DNA of 17,661 nt from contig JAUZPT010000018.1 of NCBI GenBank assembly GCA_030705745.1, forward strand, positions 1-17,661, in the 5' to 3' direction. How positions within the stretch are numbered: position 1 is the stretch's first letter; every line of letters begins with the position of its first letter. The position numbers and the translations under genes are program-made. Source of the stretch: Bacillota bacterium (GTDB taxonomy: Bacteria > Bacillota > Bacilli > Bacillales > Cytobacillaceae). Of this stretch, positions 10,401-17,661 are shown piece after piece. Below the pieces are notes generated by a model. It ran no database searches. It saw nothing but the letters and a program-made list of their open reading frames with translations, and was not told where the DNA came from.

Positions 10401-10712
10401 CACTCGGGCGAACTGCCAATCATCGGTGTGAATACGTACTTAAATCCAAACCCACCATCCGAAGAAGCGATGGATAATATGGAACTTGCACGGGCGACAA
10501 AAGAAGAAAAGGAAATGCAGATTTCCCATTTGCGCGATTTCCAATCACGGAACGAACATGCCACAAGCGAAGCGTTAAAGCGATTGAAAGAAGCGGCTGT
10601 AAGCGGCGGCAATATTTTTGCTGAATTGGTGGAAACCGTCAAGGTGGCAAGCCTTGGCCAAATTACCCGTGCACTATACGAAGTCGGCGGCCAATACCGC
10701 AGAAATATGTAA
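7446..10712 (+). CDS. icmF: IcmF: fused adenosylcobalamin-dependent isobutyryl-CoA mutase with G-protein chaperone
   Basis: Interconverts isobutyryl-CoA and butyryl-CoA by coenzyme-B12 radical chemistry. The 1088 residues match the IcmF family. Order: (1) B12-binding domain, residues ~10-145, with DGHDAS (lower-ligand H25), ISSYQGG and GGGGVIIP; (2) MeaI-like GTPase, ~200-420, with P-loop GTGGAGKSS (K215, S216), [12 protein letters not shown] and NKFE (349-352) in place of NKxD; (3) mutase barrel, ~550-1088, with [20 protein letters not shown] and [19 protein letters not shown]. The start at ATG 7446 has AGGGGGAGAAGG before it. An in-frame TTG at 7398 inside tetR is unlikely. The fused G domain is known to load and repair the cofactor. 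Family members also act on isovaleryl/pivalyl-CoA, so substrate range is open. The nearby acyl-CoA dehydrogenases favour feeding butyryl-CoA into beta-oxidation. Confidence 0.95.
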   Translation: MITAEIYKPKHHIRFVTASSLFDGHDASINIMRRILQSSGAEVIHLGHNRSVEEVVNAAVQEDAQGIAISSYQGGHVEYFKYMYDLLNEKGASHIRIYGGGGGVIIPREIKELHEYGIARIFSPEDGRTQGLQGMINGMLEECDFATVTAADADQVESLTTGNVNAVAKLITLAELRADQNSESAATVEQIMDKVNSATHQVPVIGITGTGGAGKSSLTDELIRRFINEFPDKKVAILSVDPTKQKTGGALLGDRIRMNAIFNPNVYMRSLATRNSKTELSLAIKDVVSVVKAAGFDLVIVETSGIGQGDAEITEICDVSMYVMTSEFGAPSQLEKIDMIDFADLIVINKFERKGSEDAKRQVQKQYQRSHMLFEKEADEMPVYGTIASQFNDPGTNALFAALIEKLNEKSAVNWATSFTKNALVEKQNVIIPNDRRYYLREISETVRRYHQKAEEQANLARKMFQLEGAIEAVREREANGEMSAALEVLLIETENALTPESKKILSGWNETKLAYSKDQFVTRIRDKEIITILKSKSLSGLDIPKVALPKFKDYGEILRWVYRENVPGYFPFTAGVFPFKREGEDPKRQFAGEGTPDRTNRRFHYLSKDDSAKRLSTAFDSVTLYGEDPDYRPDIYGKVGESGVSICSLDDMKKLYDGFDLCHPSTSVSMTINGPAPIILAMFMNTAIEQQVEKKEAELGRRLNEQEFEDVKAYTLKTVRGTVQADILKEDQGQNTCIFSTEFALRMMGDIQQYFIDQQVRNYYSVSISGYHIAEAGANPISQLAFTLANGFTYVEYYLSRGMKIDDFAPNLSFFFSNGLDPEYSVIGRVARRIWATVMRDKYSANERSQKLKYHIQTSGRSLHAQEIDFNDIRTTLQALMALQDNCNSLHTNAYDEAITTPTEESVRRAMAIQMIITKELGLTKNENPLQGAFIIDELTDLVEEAVLQEFERLNDRGGVLGAMETQYQRGKIQDESMHYEMLKHSGELPIIGVNTYLNPNPPSEEAMDNMELARATKEEKEMQISHLRDFQSRNEHATSEALKRLKEAAVSGGNIFAELVETVKVASLGQITRALYEVGGQYRRNM

Positions 10713-10726
10713 AATTAAGCATGTGG

Positions 10727-10763
10727 ATCAATGGCTTCCAACACGGCAAGCCATTGATTTTTT
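10727..10763 (+). terminator. Intrinsic terminator after icmF
   Basis: A perfect 11-bp stem (ATCAATGGCTT at 10727-10737, AAGCCATTGAT at 10748-10758) with a 10-nt loop runs straight into six T. It lies 15 nt after the icmF stop and ends the acyl-CoA transcription unit. Confidence 0.92.
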
Positions 10764-10772
10764 ACAATGAAA

Positions 10773-10799
10773 GAAGCTTTCCTATCCATTACATACAGA
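10773..10799 (+). repeat. Copy 1 of a degenerate direct repeat (100-bp period)
   Basis: GAAGCTTTCCTAT here is identical to 10873-10885, exactly 100 bp downstream, and similarity continues (ccATTA-CATA against ataATTAaCATA). The copy lies in the AT-rich 278-bp gap between icmF and the small membrane protein gene. Function unknown. Confidence 0.6.
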
Positions 10800-10872
10800 G
10801 GTTCGGTATAGTTCACGCGTTGTGGTTAAAGTTAAATTTCTTTAATTTCTTCACTTCCTGTTATAAAAATCG

Positions 10873-10899
10873 GAAGCTTTCCTATATAATTAACATAGC
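10873..10899 (+). repeat. Copy 2 of the degenerate direct repeat
   Basis: Second copy of GAAGCTTTCCTAT, running into TATAAT (10885-10890). A shorter relative, GAAAGCTTTC (a perfect 10-bp palindrome), occurs at 10963-10972 just before the small gene. Three AGCTTTC cores thus lie at spacings of 100 and 91 bp. They could be factor-binding sites or remnants of a duplicated promoter region. Confidence 0.6.
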
Positions 10900-10928
10900 T
10901 AAAAATAGTGTAGCAAGAAATGATGCTT

Positions 10929-10958
10929 TTGATTGGGAAATGCGGTATAACTGATAAT
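10929..10958 (+). promoter_or_regulatory. Candidate sigma-A promoter for the 66-residue membrane protein gene
   Basis: TTGATT (10929-10934) and GATAAT (10953-10958) with an 18-bp spacer, 32 bp before the start codon. Four of six and five of six consensus matches respectively. Confidence 0.45.
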
Positions 10959-10990
10959 TATAGAAAGCTTTCGAGCAGGGTGCGAATTTT

Positions 10991-11191
10991 ATGAAATTAA
11001 TTTACGTTATTGCCATCTTATTAATATTTGCCTGGCCGCTCTATTATCTCTATGAGCTTGAATTAGGTGCGGTATCCTTTTTGCTTTTAGCAATATTCTT
11101 TGGGGTGATCACCTTTAAAGAAACGAACAAGTATCGAAGAGAACGCGGCTTAAAAGAGTGGAGCTGGAAAAAACAGCGCGAGAAAAAATAA
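10991..11191 (+). CDS. Small two-segment membrane protein, unknown function
   Basis: A 66-residue protein I do not recognise. Residues 1-18 (MKLIYVIAILLIFAWPLY) and ~26-43 (GAVSFLLLAIFFGVITF) are hydrophobic, giving a likely hairpin in the membrane. The last ~23 residues are strongly basic (KYRRERG, KKQREKK), so both ends should lie in the cytoplasm by the positive-inside rule. The ribosome binding site is weak (AGCAGGGTG, about 8 nt before the ATG). It is a lone gene between the icmF terminator and the rpoE promoter. The coding call rests on clean codon use, a sensible membrane topology and position. It could be a conserved Bacillaceae hypothetical protein. Confidence 0.7.
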   Translation: MKLIYVIAILLIFAWPLYYLYELELGAVSFLLLAIFFGVITFKETNKYRRERGLKEWSWKKQREKK

Positions 11192-11230
11192 ACGATCATG
11201 CAGATAGAACTAGCATAAAGGCTATAAATT

Positions 11231-11240
11231 TGTTTATAAT
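11231..11240 (+). promoter_or_regulatory. Candidate -10 region of the rpoE promoter
   Basis: A perfect TATAAT at 11235-11240 with a nearby upstream TG, about 87 bp before the rpoE start. No good -35 hexamer is seen at the right distance. The leader carries a GGGAGGACTCC stretch that may fold into a small hairpin. Confidence 0.5.
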
Positions 11241-11326
11241 GAAGAATATGTGTTTTGGGAGGACTCCTTCCTACATGACCGTTAATCATTCTATGCTGAG
11301 TGATATATTGAAAGGAAGTGCCAAAC

Positions 11327-11887
11327 TTGAGTTTAAAACAATACTCAAAAGAGCAATTGAAAGAGCTATCTTTCATCGAGATGGCTTATGAATCTTTAAA
11401 AGATAGAAAACAAGCTATCTCTTTTAATGAGATGATGCAAGAGATTGCCGACGCTGTCGAATTATCCGATGAAGTAGTTCGGTCAAGAATTGCCCAGTTT
11501 TACACTGACCTAAATATAGATGGCCGCTTTCTCTCGCTTGGAGAAAACCGTTGGGGACTTCGCGTCTGGTATCCGGTTGACCAAACGGAAGAAGAACTCG
11601 TTACAACTGTGAAACCGAAGAAGAAAAAGGCGAAAAAGGTTGTTGACGATGAAGACTTCGAGGATGTTGAAGAAGATATCGAAGAAGATATTGAGTACGA
11701 TGACCTTGACGATTTTGCCGATGATGAAGACGAGCTCGCGGACGATGAGGACGAAGAAATCTTCGAAGACTTGGACGTTGTTGACGATGAGGAAGAAATC
11801 ATCGACGATGAAGACGAGTTCCCGCTTGAAGATGATGAAGAACTAGCAGACGAAGAAGAAGAAGAAGACGAGGAAGAAGATCTCTAA
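11327..11887 (+). CDS. rpoE: RNA polymerase delta subunit
   Basis: Delta factor of Gram-positive RNA polymerase; it speeds recycling of the enzyme and lowers nonspecific nucleic-acid binding. The 186 residues compare with 173 in B. subtilis. The folded N-terminal HARE-HTH domain spans ~1-88 and includes the conserved RIAQFYTDLNIDGRFLSLG and WGLRVWYP. A lysine tract follows (K96-K104, KPKKKKAKK), then an 80-residue tail made almost wholly of Asp and Glu (107-186), the known nucleic-acid-mimicking disordered arm. The start is taken as TTG 11327: AAAGGAAG at 11311-11318 is 8 nt before it, and the protein then begins MSLKQYS like MGIKQYS in B. subtilis. The GTG at 11318 overlaps the ribosome binding site. 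The tail is encoded by low-complexity GAT/GAA-rich DNA. Confidence 0.95.
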   Translation: MSLKQYSKEQLKELSFIEMAYESLKDRKQAISFNEMMQEIADAVELSDEVVRSRIAQFYTDLNIDGRFLSLGENRWGLRVWYPVDQTEEELVTTVKPKKKKAKKVVDDEDFEDVEEDIEEDIEYDDLDDFADDEDELADDEDEEIFEDLDVVDDEEEIIDDEDEFPLEDDEELADEEEEEDEEEDL

Positions 11888-11892
11888 TCGGC

Positions 11893-11928
11893 TTGACTTT
11901 TTTTTCACACGCTTGTAGAATCATTTTT

Positions 11929-11929
<1 letters not shown>
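11893..11929 (+). promoter_or_regulatory. pyrG sigma-A promoter with GGGC start
   Basis: TTGACT (11893-11898), a 17-bp spacer and TAGAAT (11916-11921); seven bases later the transcript would begin GGGCTCC at 11929. This start sequence is the signature of the B. subtilis pyrG promoter, where slippage on the GGG run occurs when CTP is scarce. The -35 begins 5 nt after the rpoE stop. Confidence 0.9.
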
Positions 11930-13739
<1,810 letters not shown>

Positions 13740-13745
13740 ATGTGT

Positions 13746-13777
13746 AAGCCAGTCCTGTTTATAGGGCTGGTTTTTTT
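13746..13777 (+). terminator. Intrinsic terminator after pyrG
   Basis: AAGCCAGTCCT (13746-13756) pairs with AGGGCTGGTTT (13763-13773) with two G-T pairs and a 6-nt loop. The T run extends to 13777. It lies 7 nt after the pyrG stop. Confidence 0.92.
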
Positions 13778-13821
13778 AATTAAAGCTCTGTTAATGAATA
13801 TTGTTAGTTTTCTGATATTTA

Positions 13822-13905
13822 TCCCTCAACCACACAATATAGAGAATGTAAAATTAAAACATTCTCTATATTGTGGCTAAACGAGGGAGTCAGACACTTC
13901 TGAGT
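13822..13905. repeat. Double-hairpin element, REP/MITE-like
   Basis: A perfect 17-bp inverted repeat (CACAATATAGAGAATGT at 13833-13849 and its complement at 13859-13875) with a 9-nt loop is flanked by an outer 6-bp stem TCCCTC/GAGGGA (13822-13827, 13883-13888). Right after it AGTCAGA (13888-13894) and TCTGAGT (13899-13905) form a second hairpin with one mismatch. There is no T run on either strand, so it is not a standard terminator for the converging genes. A GTGTCTGACTC-type sequence on the minus strand recalls short dispersed repeats of Bacillus genomes (memory, not checked). Confidence 0.6.
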
Positions 13906-13921
13906 CATCCTCCGATGAAAG

Positions 13922-14443
13922 CTATTCAAGTTCTTCGAAGATTTCTTGAATGATGAATTTGAGTCCATAATAAACGAAAAGCGCAGCCATGGATGACGGA
14001 AAGCCAAATCGGTTGCCTTCATCATCTGGAAGCAGGCCTTTCGTAAGCGCCAAGTCGATGTGAACATCAGCAAGCTCCACTATACTTTGCTCGTTTTCAC
14101 TTTTAACCAAAGTTGAAACCGCGACAAACGGAATCCCGCGCTCCGTTAATTCGACGGCGATTTTTATCGAATCTTCATCCGTTGAAAAGCGAGAAAACAA
14201 AAGAACACGATCTTCCGCACTCACTTCGCCCTCAGACCATTGGCGAAAGAAAGGAAGAGTTTCGTAACCGTTTAATGCTTCAGCTGCGACGGCACTCATT
14301 TCCTGGGTGCCATAGATGAAAATCTTCCCGTCGCCTGCGGGAGCTTGTGCCAGCAGGCGGGCACCATCTTCTAACGAAAATTCGCCGTTGTCCTGTATTT
14401 TTTTAAACAAACCGGTTAATTGTGTGGTGAACATTTTTAACAT
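13922..14443 (-). CDS. ywjG: YwjG-like DUF2529 protein, possible SIS-type fold
   Basis: A 173-residue cytoplasmic protein of the DUF2529 family, found between pyrG and spo0F in bacilli, here on the opposite strand to its neighbours as in B. subtilis. The middle reads like a nucleotide/sugar-phosphate binding alpha/beta fold: KIFIYGTQEMSAVAAEAL, VLLFSRFSTDEDSIKIAVEL, IPFVAVSTLV, VHIDLAL. I recall a structural-genomics entry describing a family member as phosphoheptose-isomerase-like (SIS), so a sugar-phosphate-binding role is possible but unproved. The start at 14443 is set by AGGAGG (plus-strand CCTCCT, 14450-14455). The C-terminus is FIIQEIFEELE. Gene function is unknown. Confidence 0.88.
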   Translation of the reverse strand: MLKMFTTQLTGLFKKIQDNGEFSLEDGARLLAQAPAGDGKIFIYGTQEMSAVAAEALNGYETLPFFRQWSEGEVSAEDRVLLFSRFSTDEDSIKIAVELTERGIPFVAVSTLVKSENEQSIVELADVHIDLALTKGLLPDDEGNRFGFPSSMAALFVYYGLKFIIQEIFEELE

Positions 14444-14475
14444 CGAAATCCTCCTAATAATGCATTAGCACTATT

Positions 14476-14481
14476 ATTATA
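14476..14481 (-). promoter_or_regulatory. Candidate -10 for the DUF2529 gene
   Basis: TATAAT on the minus strand, about 33 bp before the start codon. No convincing -35 is visible. Confidence 0.35.
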
Positions 14482-14516
14482 AAGCTAAGTGCCAAAAGAA
14501 GAAAATTCTCGGAAAA

Positions 14517-14525
14517 TGTCGAAAA
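14517..14525 (+). promoter_or_regulatory. 0A box (Spo0A~P site) upstream of spo0F
   Basis: TGTCGAAAA contains the exact Spo0A core TGTCGAA and lies just upstream of the sigma-H promoter. B. subtilis spo0F is known to be controlled by Spo0A through such boxes, so both position and sequence fit. Confidence 0.75.
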
Positions 14526-14541
14526 ACATAGGGAATTAGAT

Positions 14542-14571
14542 GCAGGAGTTTCACGACCTAAGATAGAATGT
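14542..14571 (+). promoter_or_regulatory. Sigma-H promoter of spo0F
   Basis: GCAGGAGTT (14542-14550), a 12-bp spacer and ATAGAAT (14563-14569) fit the sigma-H consensus RnAGGAwWW-N11-12-RnnGAAT with one mismatch. spo0F is a known sigma-H gene, and the site lies about 60 bp before the start codon. Confidence 0.8.
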
Positions 14572-14632
14572 GTATCAGGGGATAATAAAAAATAAAATGA
14601 TCTAGAAAATGAGTTATAGGGAGAGGCAGAAA

Positions 14633-15010
14633 ATGAACGAAAAGGTTTTAATCGTTGATGATCAGTTTGGAATTAGAATTCTGCTAAATGAAGTATTCCA
14701 AAAAGAAGGATATAAAACGTTTCAAGCGGCAAATGGGCTGCAGGCACTCGATATCGTGAAAAAAAATTCCCCTGACCTTGTCCTTTTAGATATGAAAATT
14801 CCTGGAATGGACGGAATTGAAATTTTAAAAAGGATGAAAGTTCTCGATCCTGATATCCGAGTCATTATCATGACGGCGTACGGAGAATTGGACATGATTC
14901 AGGAAGCGAAGAACCTCGGGGCAATCACGCATTTTGCAAAGCCTTTCGACATTGACGATATTCGTGCGGCTGTAAGAAATAATTTACCTCTTCAATCGGA
15001 TAAGAAGTAG
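14633..15010 (+). CDS. spo0F: Sporulation phosphorelay response regulator Spo0F
   Basis: Single-domain receiver of 125 residues that accepts phosphate from KinA-E type kinases and passes it to Spo0B and on to Spo0A, opening sporulation. It has no output domain, as expected. Acidic pocket D9, D10; phospho-acceptor D53 in [12 protein letters not shown]81 in [12 protein letters not shown]103 in HFAKPFD. The match to B. subtilis Spo0F as remembered is very close ([22 protein letters not shown]). The start at ATG 14633 is preceded by GGGAGAGG (14619-14626). The in-frame ATG at 14609 lies before that site and would add 8 residues. The sigma-H promoter and 0A box lie directly upstream. Confidence 0.98.
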   Translation: MNEKVLIVDDQFGIRILLNEVFQKEGYKTFQAANGLQALDIVKKNSPDLVLLDMKIPGMDGIEILKRMKVLDPDIRVIIMTAYGELDMIQEAKNLGAITHFAKPFDIDDIRAAVRNNLPLQSDKK

Positions 15011-15066
15011 TTTGTTTTTTGGGGAAAAGGGTAATAAATAAGGATGTAAATTCAGGGAAAAAAAAG

Positions 15067-15114
15067 AATGAAAGACCACTTTAGCCGTATAAAAATAATG
15101 GATACGCTTTCATT
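15067..15114 (+). other. Stem-loop after spo0F, possible weak terminator
   Basis: AATGAAAG (15067-15074) and CGTAT (15086-15090) both pair with the continuous right arm ATACGCTTTCATT (15102-15114), leaving an 11-nt bulge. There is no T run after it, so efficient intrinsic termination is doubtful. Confidence 0.35.
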
Positions 15115-15143
15115 ATGACAGTTTTCAAAACTCCGGTTGATTA

Positions 15144-15173
15144 TTGGTATTTCTTTAACCATTTTGGTATGAT
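15144..15173 (+). promoter_or_regulatory. fbaA promoter with extended -10
   Basis: TTGGTA (15144-15149), an 18-bp spacer and TATGAT (15168-15173) preceded by TGG, a classic extended -10. The heptamer TTGGTAT occurs twice (15144 and 15164). A leader of about 115 nt would precede fbaA. Confidence 0.75.
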
Positions 15174-15189
15174 ACTAATGAACTTGCAC

Positions 15190-15275
15190 AGGTCGTCTCT
15201 CTTTTTTAAGTACATAATCATTCACGCAAAGGGTAATCCTTTACATGAACGTTAATCGACTGAAGAGATTGACCT
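15190..15275 (+). promoter_or_regulatory. Structured 5' leader of fbaA
   Basis: AGGTC (15190-15194) with TCTCT (15196-15200) can pair with AGAGA (15264-15268) and GACCT (15271-15275), enclosing a small hairpin AAAGG/CCTTT (15228-15232, 15238-15242). The closing stem ends 5 nt before the AAGGAGG site. No riboswitch class is recognised. It may serve mRNA stability or translation. Confidence 0.35.
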
Positions 15276-15294
15276 ATAAAAAGGAGGAAAAGAA

Positions 15295-16152
15295 ATGCCT
15301 TTAGTTTCAATGACGGAGATGCTGAAAAAAGCGAATGCGGAAGGCTACGCTGTTGGGCAATTCAACTTAAATAACCTGGAATTTACACAAGCAATCCTAA
15401 TGGCGGCACAGGAAGAAAAATCACCGGTTATCCTTGGTGTTTCCGAAGGTGCGGCACGTTATATGGGCGGTTTCAAGACCGTTGTAAAAATGGTTGAAGG
15501 ATTAATGGAAGATTACAAAGTGACAGTACCTGTCGCTATTCACCTTGACCACGGTTCAAGCTTTGAAAAATGTAAAGAAGCGATCGATGCCGGATTTACA
15601 TCTGTCATGATCGATGCTTCTCACGGTCCTTTCGAAGAGAACGTCTCTACAACAACAAAGGTTGTAGAATACGCACACTCCAAAGGTGTTTCTGTTGAAG
15701 CTGAATTGGGAGTTGTTGGCGGACAGGAAGATGACGTTGTAGCTGATGGCGTAATCTATGCTGATCCAAAAGAGTGCGAAGAGCTTGTTAAGCGCACTGG
15801 CATCGATTGCCTTGCTCCAGCTCTTGGTTCTGTTCACGGACCTTATAAGGGTGAACCAAACCTTGGATTTGCAGAAATGGAACAGATTAACAAAACTGCA
15901 GGTGTTCCTCTAGTATTGCACGGCGGTACTGGAATTCCGACACATGATATCCAAAAGTCCATTTCTTTAGGAACTGCAAAAATCAACGTAAACACTGAAA
16001 ACCAAATCGCTTCTGCGAAAGCTGTTCGTGAAGTATTGGCTGCCAAGCCAAATGAATACGATCCGCGCAAATACCTAGGCCCTGCACGCGATGCAATCAA
16101 GGCTACGGTTGCAGGCAAAATGGGCGAATTCGGTTCTGCAGGCAGAGCGTAA
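15295..16152 (+). CDS. fbaA: Class II fructose-bisphosphate aldolase
   Basis: Zinc-dependent cleavage of fructose 1,6-bisphosphate to dihydroxyacetone phosphate and glyceraldehyde 3-phosphate in glycolysis, and the reverse in gluconeogenesis. The 285 residues are the same as B. subtilis FbaA. The motif [13 protein letters not shown] holds D85 (proton transfer) and metal ligand H86. The other ligands are H181 ([10 protein letters not shown]) and H209 (VLHGGTGIP), followed by the phosphate-binding INVNTENQ region. The ATG at 15295 follows AAGGAGG (15281-15287) at ideal spacing. It has its own promoter and a terminator downstream. Codon use is biased as expected for a highly expressed gene (for example GGT and GTT codons). 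Confidence 0.97.
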   Translation: MPLVSMTEMLKKANAEGYAVGQFNLNNLEFTQAILMAAQEEKSPVILGVSEGAARYMGGFKTVVKMVEGLMEDYKVTVPVAIHLDHGSSFEKCKEAIDAGFTSVMIDASHGPFEENVSTTTKVVEYAHSKGVSVEAELGVVGGQEDDVVADGVIYADPKECEELVKRTGIDCLAPALGSVHGPYKGEPNLGFAEMEQINKTAGVPLVLHGGTGIPTHDIQKSISLGTAKINVNTENQIASAKAVREVLAAKPNEYDPRKYLGPARDAIKATVAGKMGEFGSAGRA

Positions 16153-16230
16153 AATAATCATCAACATCAATTAAAAGCAGTGATCCAGCCAATGGAACTT
16201 GCTGCCCAAGGGTGTTTAGCAATATAATTT

Positions 16231-16276
16231 ACTCGAAACCGCCCCTTTTGGAAGAGGCGGTTTCAGTGCTTTTTTT
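16231..16276 (+). terminator. Intrinsic terminator after fbaA
   Basis: GAAACCGCC (16235-16243) pairs perfectly with GGCGGTTTC (16256-16264). The stem extends by ACT/AGT around a bulged C and by an inner CTT/AAG. Seven T follow at 16270-16276. Confidence 0.93.
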
Positions 16277-16290
16277 ACGGGTTTAAAATT

Positions 16291-16300
16291 TTGTCGAAAA
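16291..16300 (+). promoter_or_regulatory. 0A-box-like sequence upstream of tal
   Basis: TTGTCGAAAA matches the Spo0A box core exactly, 26 bp before the tal start codon. The same heptamer TGTCGAA also occurs inside mmgB (3845) and rpoE (11455) coding DNA, so a chance match is quite possible. Confidence 0.3.
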
Positions 16301-16325
16301 ATAAAATTAAATGGAGGCAACAAAT

Positions 16326-16976
16326 ATGAAGTTTTTTATTGATACAGCCAATTTAGAGGAAATTCGTGAAGCATACGCGTTGGGACTTTTATCAGGTGTA
16401 ACGACCAACCCAACGCTTGTGGCAAGAGAAAAGAACGTATCGTTTCATGATCGACTTAAGGAAATCACTGCACTTGTTCCAGGTTCTGTAAGCGCAGAGG
16501 TCATTGCTCTTGACGCAGAAGGCATGATCAAGGAAGGCCGTGAGCTGGCTGCGATTGCACCGAATATCACAGTAAAAGTGCCGATGACACCTGAAGGATT
16601 AAAAGCAGTTCATGCTTTTTCAAAAGAAGGAATAAAGACAAATGTGACGCTGATTTTCAATGCGAATCAAGCGCTTCTTGCGGCTCGAGCGGGCGCCACA
16701 TACGTTTCTCCATTCCTTGGAAGATTGGATGATATCGGTCAGGATGGCCTTGAACTCGTTTCAACTATTGCCGAAATTTTCGCTGTCCATCAGCTTGAAA
16801 CAGAAATCATCGCGGCATCGATTCGCCATCCATTGCATGTTACGGAAGCAGCGCTACGCGGAGCTCATATCGCTACAATTCCTTATAAAGTGTTGCTGTC
16901 ATTATTCCATCACCCACTTACTGACAAAGGAATAGAAGCATTTTTGGCTGATTGGAACGCCCGCACGGAAGCGTAG
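16326..16976 (+). CDS. tal: Transaldolase, short subfamily (YwjH/Tal)
   Basis: Transfers a dihydroxyacetone unit between sugar phosphates in the non-oxidative pentose phosphate pathway. The 216 residues match the short Tal/FSA subfamily. Marks are FIDTAN at the start, GVTTNPTL, the Schiff-base K84 in TVKVPMT, TNVTLIF and the C-terminal [15 protein letters not shown]. At the positions that set fructose-6-phosphate aldolase apart (Gln59 and Tyr131 in E. coli FsaA) it has E58 (SAEVIA) and F130 (VSPFLGR), which favours true transaldolase. The start at ATG 16326 has GGAGG (16313-16317) before it. The ATG at 16311 overlaps that site. It lies after the fbaA terminator, so it needs its own promoter or read-through. 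Confidence 0.93.
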   Translation: MKFFIDTANLEEIREAYALGLLSGVTTNPTLVAREKNVSFHDRLKEITALVPGSVSAEVIALDAEGMIKEGRELAAIAPNITVKVPMTPEGLKAVHAFSKEGIKTNVTLIFNANQALLAARAGATYVSPFLGRLDDIGQDGLELVSTIAEIFAVHQLETEIIAASIRHPLHVTEAALRGAHIATIPYKVLLSLFHHPLTDKGIEAFLADWNARTEA

Positions 16977-17212
16977 GATAATTTTTTTGTTATCGGTACA
17001 TGAAAAGTAGATTTTCGTGTAAACTAGATGAATAAGAAGACTGTCGGATTTTGTGTTTTTGTATTGGTAAAATATGCCTATTTACTCTAGTGAAATTCCT
17101 TTTTTAAAAATAAAGGATAAAAGGGTGCCTGCCTGCAGGCGTAATAAGCAAAAAAATTCGGCTGTTTTACAAACCACATATGTATGCCATAAGGCTAAGA
17201 AGGGAGTCGAAA
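16977..17212. other. AT-rich intergenic region upstream of murAB
   Basis: A 236-bp gap with no coding sequence I can support. A T7 run directly follows tal (16982-16988) without a clear stem. Weak -10 candidates are TAAACT (17020-17025) and TAAAAT (17068-17073), neither with a good -35. GCCTGCCTGCAGGC (17127-17140) can form a 5-bp hairpin. The murAB ribosome binding site AAGAAGGGAG is at 17197-17206. Confidence 0.6.
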
Positions 17213-17661
17213 ATGGAAAAGCTTAAGATTGCAGGCGGTTATCCTCTAAAAGGTACAGTGCGGATCAGCGGCGCAAAAAATAGTGCAGTTGCCTTAATAC
17301 CTGCCACCATTTTAGCTGATTCGCCCGTGACGATTGAAGGATTGCCCGATATTTCAGACGTTGAGATCTTAAAGGATCTGCTCGAAGAAATTGGCGGATC
17401 CGTTCAATTATCGAATAATGAAATGACCGTTGATCCTTCCAAAATGATTTCCATGCCGCTTCCAAATGGGAAAGTAAAAAAGCTTCGGGCATCTTATTAT
17501 TTAATGGGAGCGATGCTGGGACGATTCAAAAAGGCAGTAATCGGACTTCCAGGCGGCTGCCACCTGGGTCCAAGACCAATTGACCAGCATATTAAAGGCT
17601 TTGAAGCTCTTGGAGCAAGTGTGACAAATGAACAGGGAGCCATTTATTTGCGTGCAGACGA
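17213..17661 (+). CDS. murAB: UDP-N-acetylglucosamine 1-carboxyvinyltransferase MurAB (MurZ), N-terminal part
   Basis: First committed step of peptidoglycan synthesis: enolpyruvyl transfer from phosphoenolpyruvate to UDP-GlcNAc in the cytoplasm. 149 codons are visible before the window ends; full enzymes have about 420-430. The start [21 protein letters not shown] leads to the UDP-GlcNAc-binding K22-N23. [15 protein letters not shown] is next, then the fosfomycin-target cysteine C116 in [16 protein letters not shown]. Start ATG 17213 follows AGGGAG. Bacilli carry two paralogues, MurAA near atp genes and MurAB/MurZ near fbaA-tal, so the position identifies this as the MurAB/MurZ copy. Confidence 0.95.
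   Translation, partial: MEKLKIAGGYPLKGTVRISGAKNSAVALIPATILADSPVTIEGLPDISDVEILKDLLEEIGGSVQLSNNEMTVDPSKMISMPLPNGKVKKLRASYYLMGAMLGRFKKAVIGLPGGCHLGPRPIDQHIKGFEALGASVTNEQGAIYLRAD

Noticed and set aside
11275..11391. Upstream ATG frame overlapping the rpoE start (about 38 codons), after GGGAGG
   Set aside because: The ribosome site is about 12 nt away, the product looks random, and rpoE has a well-placed site and start of its own.
11645..11885. GAT/GAA-rich low-complexity DNA that could be taken for a tandem repeat
   Set aside because: It encodes the acidic tail of the delta subunit, a normal trait of the family.
17127..17140. GCCTGCCTGCAGGC hairpin upstream of murAB
   Set aside because: Only 5 bp with no T run and no repeat partner in the window; nothing supports a function.

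Overview
The window comes from a spore-forming Bacillus-type Firmicute (Bacillaceae). The right half keeps the order known from Bacillus subtilis around rpoE-pyrG-ywjG-spo0F-fbaA-tal-murAB. The genes have strong GGAGG-type ribosome binding sites, Spo0F is nearly identical to the B. subtilis protein as I remember it, and there is a sigma-H-type promoter with a 0A box. I cannot assign a genus from sequence alone.

Left part (1-10712), all on the plus strand: an acyl-CoA degradation block. It starts with the 3' nine tenths of fadF, a membrane Fe-S protein thought to pass electrons from ETF to menaquinone. A long-stem terminator follows, then a regulatory gap with a cre-like site and a TetR-type palindrome. 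Next come an mmgA-like thiolase, an mmgB-like 3-hydroxybutyryl-CoA dehydrogenase, an mmgC-like acyl-CoA dehydrogenase, acdA, a TetR/AcrR regulator, and icmF (fused isobutyryl-CoA mutase with its G-protein chaperone), closed by a strong terminator. Read together this is a near-complete route from isobutyryl-CoA through butyryl-CoA to two acetyl-CoA, with the electron outlet next door. Enoyl-CoA hydratase, ETF and cobalamin adenosyltransferase are not in the window. In B. subtilis (from memory) fadF, acdA and rpoE are neighbours and mmgABC lies elsewhere, so mmgABC and tetR-icmF look like insertions into the fadF-acdA-rpoE neighbourhood.

Middle (10713-13780): a 278-bp gap with a degenerate direct repeat spaced exactly 100 bp, an unnamed 66-residue membrane protein, rpoE (RNA polymerase delta, TTG start, very acidic tail), and pyrG. 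The pyrG leader has every part of the CTP-sensing reiterative-transcription attenuator known from B. subtilis: a promoter, a GGGCTCC start and a leader terminator with a C/T-rich left arm.

Right (13781-17661): a REP/MITE-like double hairpin; ywjG (DUF2529) on the minus strand; divergent spo0F with a 0A box and a sigma-H promoter; fbaA with an extended -10 promoter and a structured leader; tal (transaldolase, with a 0A-like heptamer just upstream); and the first 149 codons of murAB (murZ), cut by the window end.

I see no tRNA, rRNA, CRISPR array, transposase or phage gene. No gap between genes exceeds 300 bases. I did not find a clearly undescribed system. The best leads are the TetR palindrome and the isobutyryl-CoA block, the repeat upstream of the small membrane protein, and the hairpin element after pyrG.
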